Part shown: positions 35,005 through 44,445 of the stretch, one piece after another
Layout: the number at the start of each line of letters is the position of its first letter
Position numbering within the stretch: the first letter of the stretch is position 1
Source of the DNA: Dyella marensis
GTDB lineage: Bacteria > Pseudomonadota > Gammaproteobacteria > Xanthomonadales > Rhodanobacteraceae
NCBI RefSeq assembly: GCF_900112865.1
Contig: NZ_FONH01000020.1
Coordinates: 17,437-81,436, forward strand
Direction: 5' to 3'
Length of the DNA: 64,000 bases
The notes under the pieces: model-generated
Told to the model about the DNA's origin: nothing
Database searches by the model: none
Seen by the model: only the letters and a program-made list of their open reading frames with translations
Translations under genes and position numbers: made by a program

Positions 35005-36899
35005 GCGGCGCCATGCTCCAGCCTCCCCGTGAAGGCAGGTGGCGAGCCTTGGTCTGGCTCGCCTTTGGCGATCTGTGCCTGCTTGTCTGCGGCGTTGTGC
35101 TGGTCACGTCGCCTCTTTGGCTGGCATGGCTGGTGTCTTCGTGGCTTCTGTTGGCGCTGCTTGCCTTGCCTTCGCTGTCATGGGTGATTTACGGGCTGAT
35201 GGTTCTGCGTGCCTATGCGAAGGCGCCGCCGGCATCGGTCTCGAGCGGCATGGAGCTGGATCTCGACAAAGTTCCAGCGCTTGCCGGGGCGCTGGAGCGC
35301 TTGCGGCTTGCCTGCGACGCGCCGGCCTTCACGGCCGTCCATATCAATACCGAACTGAATGCCTCCATCTACCAGGCGGGTTCCCGTGCGGGCCGGTCAA
35401 GGCACATCCTGGTGCTCGGTTTGCCACTGCTTGCCTTGTTGACGAGCGAGCAGGCCGCCGCCGTCATTGCGCATGAATACGCCCATATTTCCCGACGGCA
35501 CGGCCATTTTGCCCGCTGGGCTTATATGGCCCGGCAACGCTGGGCGGCACTCGCCGCCTTGCATGAGCGCAATCATCGGCTGATCACCGCGCCGCTCAGA
35601 TTGTTTCTGTCCTGGTACGTGCCGCGCATGCTGCGTGAAACCCTGGAGTTCTCGCGTCGTTGCGAGGCCGTGGCCGATGCCCAGGCCATGCAGGTGTGCG
35701 GCGCCGATGTCGCTTTCGCGACGGAAGTCGTCCTGGTATTGAGGCAAAAGGCCCTGTCCGAGCAGTTCTGGCCGGACACGTTCGCGCAGGCAGGTCGCGA
35801 TGACATCTCGCGGGCGCAGCCATTTGCGCAGTTGTTGACGGAGCCGGCGAACAGCGGGCCGCGCGATGATGCGCAGGCCGCGGTCTGGCTGCACGAGAGT
35901 CTCTGCGAGCCACCGGATAATCGCAGCACGCATCCCGTCCTCGCTGAGCGCATCGCGGCGACAGGCGCGGATCCGGCCGCCCCGCTTCCGGATCGTCTGC
36001 CCTGGCGCCTTGGCGGGACCTCAGCGGCGACGGATTGGTTGAAAGGGGAGGCTTCCGGCATCGCCACCCAGCTTGACGCCGATTGGCGTGGACATGCGGC
36101 CGATGGCTGGCGGGATGCAAAAGAATGGCAGGCGCGGCAGCACGAAAAATTCCTGAGGCTCCTGCAACGTCGCGAGCAACAGGTATTCGACGAGCACGAC
36201 TGGTTGCAGCTGGCGCAGTTGGCGGAGAAGTTCGATCCGGCAGGGACCCTTCGCGCCGAGGCCATTGCGCAGGGCTTGCAGGAGGCGCCCGACGACTGGG
36301 CACTACTCCAGCTCAAAGCCCTTGATCTGGAGCAAGGCGGCGATATTCATGGGGCGATTTCGCTATGGCATCGCATCAGCCACGACGCATCCTCTTCGGA
36401 ATATCAGGCTCACCGTCAGCTTTGCGAGCTTTACCTGCGGCTGGGCGATCGGATGGCGGCGGAACGCCATCGGCAGATCGCCGACCGCTTGTGGACGGGC
36501 AGCGATGGAAGCCGGCCGGCCTTTGAAGGTTTTTTCCCGCACGGGATGCATGCCTCCGAACTCGCATTGCTGCAGGAGAAGCTTCAACCGCTCTTCCAGC
36601 ACGCGCGCGCCATCTGGCTTTGCCGCGACACGCCGCCGGGCACGGCCGAGCTGCCGCGGTGGGTCTTGTATATCCAGGCTTACGAAGGTTGGTTCATGCG
36701 CATGGTCGGCAAGCTGACCGGTGAGGAGGATATGAGTGCCGCCGCCTGCAAACGCCTGCTGGAGCGATTACAGGCGCGACTGCATCTCTACCTGGAGGTG
36801 CAATTTATCGGTCCGGAGGACCGGATTCCCGCCCATTGCACGCATGACAGCTTGATTGCCCAGGCCGGCGTTGCCGCTCGGCCAGGCAGCGAGGCTTAG
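35001..36899 (+). CDS. M48-family membrane metalloprotease with C-terminal TPR region
   Basis: 632 residues from the ATG at 35001. Two N-terminal TM helices (WLAFGDLCLLVCGVVLVTSPLW and WLLLALLALPSLSWVIYGLMV), then an M48 domain: zinc site H158-E159-x-x-H162 in IAHEYAHISRRHG and the third ligand E222 in EAVAD. The C-terminal 250 residues are helical with TPR character (WALLQLKALDLEQGGDIHGA, HRQLCELYLRLGDRMAAERH). M48 members include HtpX and BepA, which act in membrane-protein quality control. Fusion to TPRs recalls BepA, but this one is membrane-anchored. Confidence 0.88.
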   Translation: MSGAMLQPPREGRWRALVWLAFGDLCLLVCGVVLVTSPLWLAWLVSSWLLLALLALPSLSWVIYGLMVLRAYAKAPPASVSSGMELDLDKVPALAGALERLRLACDAPAFTAVHINTELNASIYQAGSRAGRSRHILVLGLPLLALLTSEQAAAVIAHEYAHISRRHGHFARWAYMARQRWAALAALHERNHRLITAPLRLFLSWYVPRMLRETLEFSRRCEAVADAQAMQVCGADVAFATEVVLVLRQKALSEQFWPDTFAQAGRDDISRAQPFAQLLTEPANSGPRDDAQAAVWLHESLCEPPDNRSTHPVLAERIAATGADPAAPLPDRLPWRLGGTSAATDWLKGEASGIATQLDADWRGHAADGWRDAKEWQARQHEKFLRLLQRREQQVFDEHDWLQLAQLAEKFDPAGTLRAEAIAQGLQEAPDDWALLQLKALDLEQGGDIHGAISLWHRISHDASSSEYQAHRQLCELYLRLGDRMAAERHRQIADRLWTGSDGSRPAFEGFFPHGMHASELALLQEKLQPLFQHARAIWLCRDTPPGTAELPRWVLYIQAYEGWFMRMVGKLTGEEDMSAAACKRLLERLQARLHLYLEVQFIGPEDRIPAHCTHDSLIAQAGVAARPGSEA

Positions 36900-36973
36900 G
36901 CGCAGGCGGCCGTCTTTGATGATGGCAAGAGGGACTGTTCGTCCCTTGATCTTCGAATTCTCGTCCCATCGCC

Positions 36974-37240
36974 ATGGAAAAGGACCTGAGCGCCGTGGCC
37001 GGCTGCGCGAGGGAGCAGCGTTCGCTGATCATGCTGATGCTGCACCGCGCCCAGCATGGCGGCACGGTCCAGTGGCTGCGCACACGGCCGGAGCTTGCCG
37101 CGAAAGTGTACGGGCTGGACAATCAGCCCTGTTGCACCGACGAGATGAAGCCTGGCCTGGAGGTTTGGTTTCAGGCGCGACACGTCATCGCCATCATCCG
37201 GAGTGACAAACCCGCTCAGGTCTCCGCAGAGGCAGGTTGA
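36974..37240 (+). CDS. Small hypothetical protein after the M48 gene
   Basis: 88 residues from the ATG at 36974. Soluble, with a CC pair (NQPCCTDEM) and one other Cys. No domain recognised and no strong ribosome site, so the coding call is moderate. It follows the M48 gene by 74 nt on the same strand. Confidence 0.5.
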   Translation: MEKDLSAVAGCAREQRSLIMLMLHRAQHGGTVQWLRTRPELAAKVYGLDNQPCCTDEMKPGLEVWFQARHVIAIIRSDKPAQVSAEAG

Positions 37241-37307
37241 GCGGTTCTATACCAAGTATCGGTGCTCGTTCCGTTTAACGTCAGTCAACCAGCGCTCGGG
37301 GGCAAGT

Positions 37308-37928
37308 ATGGAAAACACATCAGGCGGCGGCCGCAACGCAGTCGTGCCGCCGGAAATCGACAACTGGAACTGGGGCGCCTTCCTGCTCACCTGGATCTGG
37401 GGCCTGGGGAACAACACCTTTATCGCGTTCCTCATGTTCGTACCGTTCGTCAATATCCCGATGTGGTTCATTCTTGGCGTCAAGGGAAGCGCGTGGGCAT
37501 GGAGGAACAAGCGCTGGGAAAGCGTGGAGGCATTCAAGCGTACGCAACGGAAGTGGGCCATGTGGGGCCCGGCTGTCGTGGTCTTTTTCGTGCTGTTCTC
37601 CGGAGGCATGTTCTGGACCATGGCGACGATCTTCAAGAACTCCGATGCGTACAAACTCGCCCTCAACGCCGTGCAGGTGAATCCGGAGGCAACCCGGATA
37701 CTGGGCGCGCCGATCAAGCCGGGTTTTCCCACGGGCAGCATGCAGACCTCGGGCCCTGATGGAAGAGCCAGCCTGGCGTTCGATGTGGAAGGACCTAAGG
37801 GCAAAGGCACGGTCTACGTCATGGCGATCGAGGCGATGGGGCAGTGGCGCCTGGATGAAGCGGTGTTCGAAGATGAGGCAACAAAGCATCGGATCGATCT
37901 GCGTGCCGAGAGTGATCCCGGCAAGTAG
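37308..37928 (+). CDS. Coa1/Tim21-like membrane protein
   Basis: 206 residues from the ATG at 37308. The N-terminal part (EIDNWNWGAFLLTWIWGLGNNTFIA) resembles the small-membrane-protein type seen before Coa1 domains; a helix follows (MWGPAVVVFFVLFSGGMFWT), then DAYKLALNAVQVNPEATRILGAPIKPG and GKGTVYVMAIEAMGQWRLDEAVFE, matching the Coa1 (cytochrome oxidase complex assembly 1) domain. A role in respiratory assembly is proven only for mitochondrial members. Converges on the S9 peptidase gene. Confidence 0.82.
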   Translation: MENTSGGGRNAVVPPEIDNWNWGAFLLTWIWGLGNNTFIAFLMFVPFVNIPMWFILGVKGSAWAWRNKRWESVEAFKRTQRKWAMWGPAVVVFFVLFSGGMFWTMATIFKNSDAYKLALNAVQVNPEATRILGAPIKPGFPTGSMQTSGPDGRASLAFDVEGPKGKGTVYVMAIEAMGQWRLDEAVFEDEATKHRIDLRAESDPGK

Positions 37929-37981
37929 CCGGTTTGGGAAATGCCTCTTTCGGCAAGTCACCGCTGCTCGATGAAAGGGTT

Positions 37982-40039
37982 CTATTTCCCCACCGCCAGA
38001 TACTTCGCAAACCAATCCATCGACCGTTCCAGATAATCCTGCACATGCTTCGAGTCGGCGAAGCCATGCCCCTCATCGGGATACACCACCAGCTGCGTCG
38101 GCACTCCCAGGGTCTTCAGCGCGTGCCAGTACTCGAACGATTGCGACGGCGGGGCTTCCTCGTCGCGTTCGCCCACCATGATCAGCGTGGGAGTCTTTGT
38201 CTGCTTGATGAAATTGATCGCGGAGCTCTTTGCATAGGGCGCGGGATCGTCATATAGCGAGGCGCCGAAGTAGGGAATCAGCCACTGGTCGATGCGGTTC
38301 TCACCGTAATAGCTCTGCCAGTCCGACGCGCCGGCGGCAGCGACCGCGGCGTGGAAGCGCTGGGTCTGGGTGGGGGCGAACATGCTCATGAAGCCGCCGT
38401 AGCTGGCGCCGGCGATGCCGATACGGCGATCGTCCACCGGCGCCTGCTTCTCCACCGCATCGATGCCGGCAAGGATGTCGCGCAGGTCGCCATAGCCGAA
38501 GTCCTTGCGATTGGCCTGCACGAAGGCCTCGCCCTGCCCGAAGCTGCCGCGCGGGTTGGGCATGAACTGGAAGTAGCCGCTGGCCGCGTACATCGCTTCC
38601 ATGCCGGGCCAGTACGGCAGCACGTCCCAGGACGGACCGCCGTGCACGTTGACGATCAACGGGTAGGTCTTGTGCGGGTCATAGTTCGCCGGATACATCA
38701 ACCAGCCCTGCACACGGTGGCCCTCGTTGGTCCATTCCATCGATACCGCCTTGCCCCAATCCGGCTTCACCGCGGCGTTGAGCGAAGTGATCGCCGGCGG
38801 CGGCGTGTGGCCCAGCGTGCCGGCATGCACCTCCGGCGCTTGTTCGAATGTGCTCTGCTGAAATGCCAGGCGCTGGTGATCGGCCGAAAGCGACAGCGAA
38901 AGGGCGGAGCTGCCCGTGCCGATGGTCGCCGGCAGGTTGAAGTAGGGCGCCTGTATGCTGGCGCGGTCTCCGCTCAAGGTATAGGCGGCAAGTTGCACCT
39001 GCCCCTTGACGTTCTGATTGACCAGCAGCGTGTCCTGCGCTGTCCAGGCGAACCATCGCGGCGTCACCGCGGTACCGGGCGTAAGGTCGCTCACCACGCC
39101 ACCCGCGGCCGGCACGCTGTAGAGATCGCCGCCATTGGAACCTTGGTCGCTCATCAGTCCACCGATGAAAGCGATTCGTGCGCCATCCGGCGACCATCGC
39201 GGCAACGCCATCTGCAGGCCGTGCAGCGAGCCCTGCATGGTGGCCGGATCGGCTACCACGCGTTGCACCATGTTGGCGCTTGCCTCTTGCACATAAAGCT
39301 TGGCCACCCACCAGTTGCCGTCGCCCGGCGGCGGCGCGGCGGTATAGGCGATCTGCGTGCCGTCCGGCGAGCGTTCGAATTCGTAGACGTACAGCGTATC
39401 CGCCGTCAGCGTGCGTAACGTGCCGCTGGCGACGTCGATGCTGCCGACACGCTGCAGTTCGAGATCGCCTTCGCCGATCACGCCCACCCGTGCCTTGCCT
39501 GCTGCGACAGCGTTGGCAAGGCGCGTGGCGCCGGACACGTAGAGGAAGTCCAGCGATCTGCCGTCCTTCGTCCAGGCCAGGGCACGCGCATAGCCGGAGA
39601 GCTCGGCCAGCCGGCGCGGCGCAGTCTTGTTGTCGATGCCGACGAGATAGATATCGTTGTGCACCGCCTGGGTGTTGGTCAGGTCATGACCGCAGTCCGC
39701 AATGAAGGCAATTTCCTGCGAGTCGGGCGCCCAGGCAATGTCGCGCTTGGCGCAGCCGGCGAGTTCCGTGCCCGTGTTCAGTGCCTGCGCGTGGTGGCCG
39801 GCGATATCGGTCAGCTGGATCGTCGGCTGCTTGCCTTGCAGCAGCCAGGCTACGTGCAAACCATCGGGCGAGATGGCCACGGGGCCGATGCGTTTGACCT
39901 GGTCGAGCCTGGCGAGCAGTTGAGAGACGCGCGAGCCCGTTGCGGGGGCGGTATCGGTTGCTGATGCGGCGAATGCGATTGGGCCGAGCAGAATTCCAGG
40001 AAGCAGCAGGCCGAGAAGCAAGTGCGAGCGGGAGAGCAT
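37982..40039 (-). CDS. Secreted S9-family peptidase (dipeptidyl aminopeptidase/acylaminoacyl peptidase type)
   Basis: 685 residues with a signal peptide (LLLGLLLPGILLGPIAFAASA). Beta-propeller region with WD-like repeats (VAISPDGLHVAWLLQG, IAWAPDSQEIAFIADCG) to about residue 420, then an alpha/beta hydrolase domain with catalytic S546 in GASYGG, Asp in GERDEEAP and His in DEGHGF. The type that trims peptides in the periplasm. It lies 67 nt after MotB on the same strand, probably with its own promoter. Confidence 0.93.
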   Translation of the reverse strand: MLSRSHLLLGLLLPGILLGPIAFAASATDTAPATGSRVSQLLARLDQVKRIGPVAISPDGLHVAWLLQGKQPTIQLTDIAGHHAQALNTGTELAGCAKRDIAWAPDSQEIAFIADCGHDLTNTQAVHNDIYLVGIDNKTAPRRLAELSGYARALAWTKDGRSLDFLYVSGATRLANAVAAGKARVGVIGEGDLELQRVGSIDVASGTLRTLTADTLYVYEFERSPDGTQIAYTAAPPPGDGNWWVAKLYVQEASANMVQRVVADPATMQGSLHGLQMALPRWSPDGARIAFIGGLMSDQGSNGGDLYSVPAAGGVVSDLTPGTAVTPRWFAWTAQDTLLVNQNVKGQVQLAAYTLSGDRASIQAPYFNLPATIGTGSSALSLSLSADHQRLAFQQSTFEQAPEVHAGTLGHTPPPAITSLNAAVKPDWGKAVSMEWTNEGHRVQGWLMYPANYDPHKTYPLIVNVHGGPSWDVLPYWPGMEAMYAASGYFQFMPNPRGSFGQGEAFVQANRKDFGYGDLRDILAGIDAVEKQAPVDDRRIGIAGASYGGFMSMFAPTQTQRFHAAVAAAGASDWQSYYGENRIDQWLIPYFGASLYDDPAPYAKSSAINFIKQTKTPTLIMVGERDEEAPPSQSFEYWHALKTLGVPTQLVVYPDEGHGFADSKHVQDYLERSMDWFAKYLAVGK

Positions 40040-40106
40040 GGTGCGACTCCGACACGTGGGGCCGTGACGCTACAACGCATCGATGTGGCGGCCAAGTGCG
40101 GGAGGG

Positions 40107-41072
40107 CTAGGGAGCCGATGGCGGAGCAAGAACGAGAGGCGCCACGGAGGGAAGCGTAGCTTCCTTCGAGATGGCGACGACAGGCCCGGCCTCCTGCGAC
40201 AACGACGACGCCTCCGCCTGCTTGTTCATCACGATGATGCTGATCCGCCGGTTGATCGGATCGCCGGGATTGGCGCGGTCAAACGGCACCGATGCCGCCA
40301 ACCCCACGACGCGCGCAATCTTGTCCTCGGCCAGGCCGCCATCGAGCAATGCCCGCCGCGCCGCATTGGCGCGATCCGCCGACAACTCCCAGTTGCCGTA
40401 ATGATGGTCGCTGGTATACGGCGCATCGTCGGTATGCCCCGACAGGCTGATCCGGTTCGGTACCCGATTGATAAAGCCGGACAGCTCTTCCAGGATCGTC
40501 GCGGTATACGGCCGCAAGCGCGCACTACCCAGGTCGAACATCGGCCGGTTCTGCTTGTCCACGATCTGGATACGCAAGCCTTCCGGCGTGATATCCAGTA
40601 GCAACTGGTCCTTGAACGGCGCCAGCGCCTGGCTGCTCTGGATCGCCGCTTGCAACTGCTGCATCAGCTCTTCCAGCCGCGCGCGCTCCTGCCTGCGCGC
40701 CTCCTTCTCGATTTCCTTCGGGTCCACGCTGGCCGTGGCGCCGCCCTGGCTCTTGCCGCCAGGAGAGCGCGACAGATCCTTCGCGCCGCCGAGCTTGATC
40801 ATGCTGGTGCTCGCGCCGCCTGGCCCGGTCTGGCCCGGCGGAGCCATGGTGGCCGTGCCCTGCGTCATGCTCGGGTTCTTGAAATACTCGGAGATGGCCG
40901 CGCGCTGCTCGCGCGTGCCGGCGCCGATCAGCCACATGACCAGGAAGAACGCCATCATCGCCGTGACAAAGTCGGCATAGGCCACCTTCCAGGCGCCGCC
41001 GTGATGCCCGCCGTGTCCGCGCTTCTTCACCCGCCGCACCACGATGGGCGGCAGCTGGCCCTGCTCGCTCAT
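40107..41072 (-). CDS. motB: Flagellar motor stator protein MotB
   Basis: 321 residues from the ATG at 41072, overlapping the motA stop (ATGA). N-terminal basic stretch, single TM with the proton-binding D34 in AYADFVTAMMAFFLVMWL, then a long linker and an OmpA-like peptidoglycan-binding domain (LSGHTDDAPY, NWELSADRANAARRALLDGG, NRRISIIVMN). Complete. With MotA it forms the proton-driven stator. No other flagellar genes are near, as is common for stator pairs. Confidence 0.95.
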   Translation of the reverse strand: MSEQGQLPPIVVRRVKKRGHGGHHGGAWKVAYADFVTAMMAFFLVMWLIGAGTREQRAAISEYFKNPSMTQGTATMAPPGQTGPGGASTSMIKLGGAKDLSRSPGGKSQGGATASVDPKEIEKEARRQERARLEELMQQLQAAIQSSQALAPFKDQLLLDITPEGLRIQIVDKQNRPMFDLGSARLRPYTATILEELSGFINRVPNRISLSGHTDDAPYTSDHHYGNWELSADRANAARRALLDGGLAEDKIARVVGLAASVPFDRANPGDPINRRISIIVMNKQAEASSLSQEAGPVVAISKEATLPSVAPLVLAPPSAP

Positions 41073-41938
41073 GCGGTGGCCTTCGCGCGCGGCGCCTTGA
41101 GGTGATCTTCCAGATCCTGGAAACCCGGACGCGCGTTGGTCGACAGCGACTTGCGCGCGAACTCCACCGATACCTTCGGGTTGTAGCCGCGCAGGTTGGC
41201 CAGCAGGGCGATCTTCACGCATTCGAAGGCCTTGCCGTCCTCCTGCACCCGGTTCTCCATCGCCGCACCCAGCGGGCCGACGAAGCCGTAGCAGAGCAGG
41301 ATGCCGAGGAAGGTGCCGACCAGTGCGCCGGCGATATGCATGCCGATGCGCGAGGTATCGCCGTCGAGTTGCGACATGGTGGTGACGATGCCGAGCACGG
41401 CGGCGACGATGCCGAAGCCGGGCAGCGCATCGGCCATCTTGGTCACCGCCAGCGCGGGTGCCATGGCCTCGTGGTGATGCGCATCCAACTCCACTTCCAG
41501 CAGTTGCTCCAGCTCATGCGGATTCATGCTGCCGCCCACCATCAGACGCAGGCAGTCGGTGGTGAACTCGATCAGGTGGTGCTCGCGCAGCAGGCGCGGG
41601 TAGGCGGAGAACAGCGAGCTGGACTGCGGATCCTCCACATGCTGTTCCACGCTGAGCAGGCCCTCCTTGCGCATCAGGCTGAACAGGTCGTAGAGCATCG
41701 ACAGCAGGTCGACATAATCCTGCTTGTGGTACTTGGGCCCCTTAAGCAGGCCGATGGCATCGCGCAACGCGCCCTTCACCACCTTGACCGGATTCGCCGA
41801 GAGGAAGGCGCCCAGCGCGCCGCCACCGATGATCAATAACTCATAGGGCTGCCACAGCGCGGCCATCTGGCCGTGGGACAGCAGGAAACCGCCGATAACG
41901 CATCCAAGCACCACGACGGCGCCAACCAGGACCAGCAT
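41069..41938 (-). CDS. motA: Flagellar motor stator protein MotA
   Basis: 289 residues. Four TM helices, cytoplasmic loop with the charged residues that contact FliG (LFSLMRKEGLLSVEQHVEDP), and the conserved prolines of the third helix (ALPGFGIVAAVLGIV). ExbB/TolQ-type fold. Full length for the family. First gene of the motAB operon; its upstream region (41939-42022) holds no obvious sigma-28 box that I can call with certainty. Confidence 0.95.
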   Translation of the reverse strand: MLVLVGAVVVLGCVIGGFLLSHGQMAALWQPYELLIIGGGALGAFLSANPVKVVKGALRDAIGLLKGPKYHKQDYVDLLSMLYDLFSLMRKEGLLSVEQHVEDPQSSSLFSAYPRLLREHHLIEFTTDCLRLMVGGSMNPHELEQLLEVELDAHHHEAMAPALAVTKMADALPGFGIVAAVLGIVTTMSQLDGDTSRIGMHIAGALVGTFLGILLCYGFVGPLGAAMENRVQEDGKAFECVKIALLANLRGYNPKVSVEFARKSLSTNARPGFQDLEDHLKAPRAKATA

Positions 41939-42022
41939 GTGTCGCTCCGAGATACGGAGCCGGTTACTCCGTGATGCTGGTGGTATCGGCGGGTGTGGGG
42001 GAAAGTTGAGTGCTTGGTCTTC

Positions 42023-42517
42023 TTATCGCAGCAATACCCGTTGCACGCAGCGCGTACCCTGTGCATCGGCGTCATCTTTGGCCCGGGCAAGCATGGGGTG
42101 CACTTCGACATGGATGCCCGGCTTGTCGAAGGCGTCGTACAGCCACCGCCCGTGTTCGCCGCAGGCGGAATGGCGCGCGAAGCCCATGCCCTCCAACGAG
42201 GAAGTGAAAGCGGCGTAGTCCGGTTCGCAGGCTGTTACGGCGGCAGCCTCGGCATTCGGGATGGGGTCAAAGCCGAGCTCCAGTTGCGGGACATCATGCG
42301 GCTGCAGGAGATAGCGCTCCACACTGAACGCCCAGTTCCCCGGCAGGCGCTGGCCGAAGCCGAAGTGCCCTTCCTCGATCCGGCGCACGTCCTTGCCCAT
42401 CGTCCGTTGCAGCAGTTCCGGTGTCACATCGGTAATGCCGTGGATGCCGCGGATCAGCTCGAGCATGCGCTCCAGCGCCTGCCTGGCGGTGAGATCTTGC
42501 GAGGGTGCTGCATTCAT
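42023..42517 (-). CDS. Hypothetical protein
   Basis: 164 residues, soluble. An N-terminal helical region (LTARQALERMLELIRGIHGI) precedes a mixed alpha/beta part with AFSVERYLLQPHDVPQLELGFDP and DKPGIHVEVHPML. I recognise no domain. It is leftward and ends 84 nt before motA, so it may be cotranscribed with it. Composition matches the core genome. Confidence 0.6.
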   Translation of the reverse strand: MNAAPSQDLTARQALERMLELIRGIHGITDVTPELLQRTMGKDVRRIEEGHFGFGQRLPGNWAFSVERYLLQPHDVPQLELGFDPIPNAEAAAVTACEPDYAAFTSSLEGMGFARHSACGEHGRWLYDAFDKPGIHVEVHPMLARAKDDADAQGTRCVQRVLLR

Positions 42518-42621
42518 CGCGTCATGATCCTTGTGTTCGGCAGCATCTGCTAGTGCAAGAGCCTGGCTTGTCCGGGATGGCGGCGCGCTGAAGTCCGGCG
42601 ATGGCAGATAGCCAACGAATG

Positions 42622-42644
42622 AGACGGAGCGTCAAGCCGTCTCC
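42622..42644. other. Hairpin in the divergent gap before the 42690 gene
   Basis: GAGACGG and CCGTCTC arms around a 9-nt loop, in the 172-nt gap between divergent genes. No T run follows, so it is more likely an operator or a leader hairpin than a terminator. Confidence 0.4.
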
Positions 42645-42689
42645 CTGCCGGATCTTTAGACTTCAATCCTCGATAAGCAGGGGAATTCC

Positions 42690-42986
42690 ATGGCCGACAA
42701 ACTGCCTTACCCGCAAGCCATGTACCAGGTCTGCGCTCTGATGGGCTGGACTGAAGCCGGTCAGCCCGTAATTAACCAGGATCGCGGCATGACCGTGGTC
42801 AAGGCGGGGCGTGGCAACGCGATCGTGCTGATGACCAACGACAGCGATATCCGTTCCGCATGGGACCCGCTGGATGGCGACCGGCAAGTGCGGGCGCGCG
42901 ATCAACTGATATCCGTCCTGAAGCGCATGGGTATTCGGCCGGAAACGTCCTACATGATCGATCCATCCATGTGGGGAGTCAGCTAG
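42690..42986 (+). CDS. Small hypothetical protein with its own terminator
   Basis: 98 residues, with GGGGA upstream of the ATG. Soluble alpha/beta composition (MYQVCALMGWTEAGQPV, RGNAIVLMTNDSDIRSAWDP). No family recognised. It is a monocistronic gene: a strong terminator starts 26 nt after the stop. Confidence 0.65.
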   Translation: MADKLPYPQAMYQVCALMGWTEAGQPVINQDRGMTVVKAGRGNAIVLMTNDSDIRSAWDPLDGDRQVRARDQLISVLKRMGIRPETSYMIDPSMWGVS

Positions 42987-43011
42987 CTCCACCAGACATG
43001 CACCGAACAGG

Positions 43012-43055
43012 GGACGGCGGTGGCCAGGGAGATACGGCCGCCTCCGTCCTTTTTT
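43012..43055 (+). terminator. Rho-independent terminator
   Basis: GC-rich stem starting with GGACGG at 43012 and closing with CCGTCC at 43044-43049, two internal mismatches, followed by six T. It ends transcription of the 42690 gene. Confidence 0.85.
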
Positions 43056-43156
43056 ATTGCCGGTGCGGGGCTAGGGAACACCCTAGTAAATTTCCCGGCC
43101 GAATCGCACTAGATTCGGGGTCTATCGAGCATAGCCTTCGGCAGGGAGCGACTCCG

Positions 43157-44410
43157 ATGACCTCGACCAGCAGCGTTGGCGGCAGCGACAGCCAGAACTC
43201 CGCGACCCAGTCGTTCAACAGCCAGGGGGCGACGCCTTACGGCGGCTCGCCGCAGCCGGATGCCGTCGCGGGCACCACCCTTTCCATCCCCTCCGCCACC
43301 GCAGGATTGGATTTCACCCACGCGGTGGCGCCCGGCGAAACGGTCGACTCGCTGGCCGCACGCTACAACATCGATGCCAATGCCATCCGCGCCGCCAATC
43401 CGGACCTGCTGCAGGCGGCCTCGGGCAGCTTCGACTTCACCAGCTCGCTGCCCGAACTGCAGGATGCGGTGAAGGACGTACAGCCCTGGGCTGGCGTCAG
43501 TCTCGACATCCCGGCGGCCAATCCGCGCATGGTGATGGAACATACGGTGATGCCCGGCGAGACGATCGAATCGATCGCCAAGGATTACGCCATCAAGGCC
43601 ACCGACCTGCGCCAGGCCAACCTGTCGTCGCTGGCGCTGCAGGCCATGCTGACGACGCCGCCGTCGATCGAATCCGGCCCGGGCAGCATCGGCACCATCG
43701 ATACCAGCAAACTGACCGGCGTGCAGCTCACTGCGGCCGAGACCTACAACAAATATGGCTTGGCCATCGAGGGCCTGGCCAATGCCGCCGGCATCAAGGT
43801 CAAGGACGTGCTGGGCATCATCATCCAGGAGACGGGCGGCACGATCGATCCCAATGCGCGCATGACGATCCGTTTCGAGGCGCACAAGTTCGCCGGCTTC
43901 ATCGATCCCGCGCAGCAGGCGGAATTCGATCAGCATTTCACCTACAACCATGCCATCAGCTACAAGGGACAGAAGTTCAACGCCACCGGCGATCCGGACG
44001 ACTGGCATTCGCTGCATCCCACCGGCACCGCCAAGGACCAGGACATCAACTGGGATGCGTTCAACTATGCCTATGGCATGGATCCGGAGGCCGCCGCGGC
44101 GTCCATCTCAATGGGCCCCGGGCAGGTGATGGGCTTCAATCACGACAAGGTGGGCTATGCGTCCGCCGACGCGATGTACCAATCGCTGAAGGACAATGCG
44201 TACAACCAGTTCGCATCGATGACGCAACTCATCGGTGCAACCCCTAAGATGAAGAAGGATCTCAACAACGGCGACTACGATGCCTTCGCGAAGTTGTACA
44301 ACGGCGGCATTTCCGGCTACGGCGAGAACGTGAAGAATTATGCGCAGGCGTTCGAGGACGTCGTCAACGCCATGACGCCGATCGATCCGGCCGTCGCCAC
44401 GCGCCCATAG
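43157..44410 (+). CDS. LysM-domain N-acetylmuramidase (DUF3380 family)
   Basis: 417 residues from the ATG at 43157, AGGGAG upstream. Two LysM-like modules (HAVAPGETVDSLAARYNIDA and HTVMPGETIESIAKDYAIKA) that bind peptidoglycan, then an N-acetylmuramidase domain with IIIQETGG (probable catalytic Glu), IRFEAHKF and ISMGPGQVMGFNH, the signature of phage-type endolysins. There is no signal peptide: the N-terminus is Ser/Gln-rich. A cell-wall hydrolase without a classical signal could be a secretion-system cargo or be released by lysis. No phage genes are next to it. Confidence 0.85.
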   Translation: MTSTSSVGGSDSQNSATQSFNSQGATPYGGSPQPDAVAGTTLSIPSATAGLDFTHAVAPGETVDSLAARYNIDANAIRAANPDLLQAASGSFDFTSSLPELQDAVKDVQPWAGVSLDIPAANPRMVMEHTVMPGETIESIAKDYAIKATDLRQANLSSLALQAMLTTPPSIESGPGSIGTIDTSKLTGVQLTAAETYNKYGLAIEGLANAAGIKVKDVLGIIIQETGGTIDPNARMTIRFEAHKFAGFIDPAQQAEFDQHFTYNHAISYKGQKFNATGDPDDWHSLHPTGTAKDQDINWDAFNYAYGMDPEAAAASISMGPGQVMGFNHDKVGYASADAMYQSLKDNAYNQFASMTQLIGATPKMKKDLNNGDYDAFAKLYNGGISGYGENVKNYAQAFEDVVNAMTPIDPAVATRP

Positions 44411-44445
44411 GTTGTCACGCACCCGTAGGCATCACGCACCCATGG

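Noticed and set aside
42860..43156. N-terminal extension of the muramidase to 42860
   Set aside because: It would overlap the 42690 gene and run through a strong terminator with a T run at 43012-43055.
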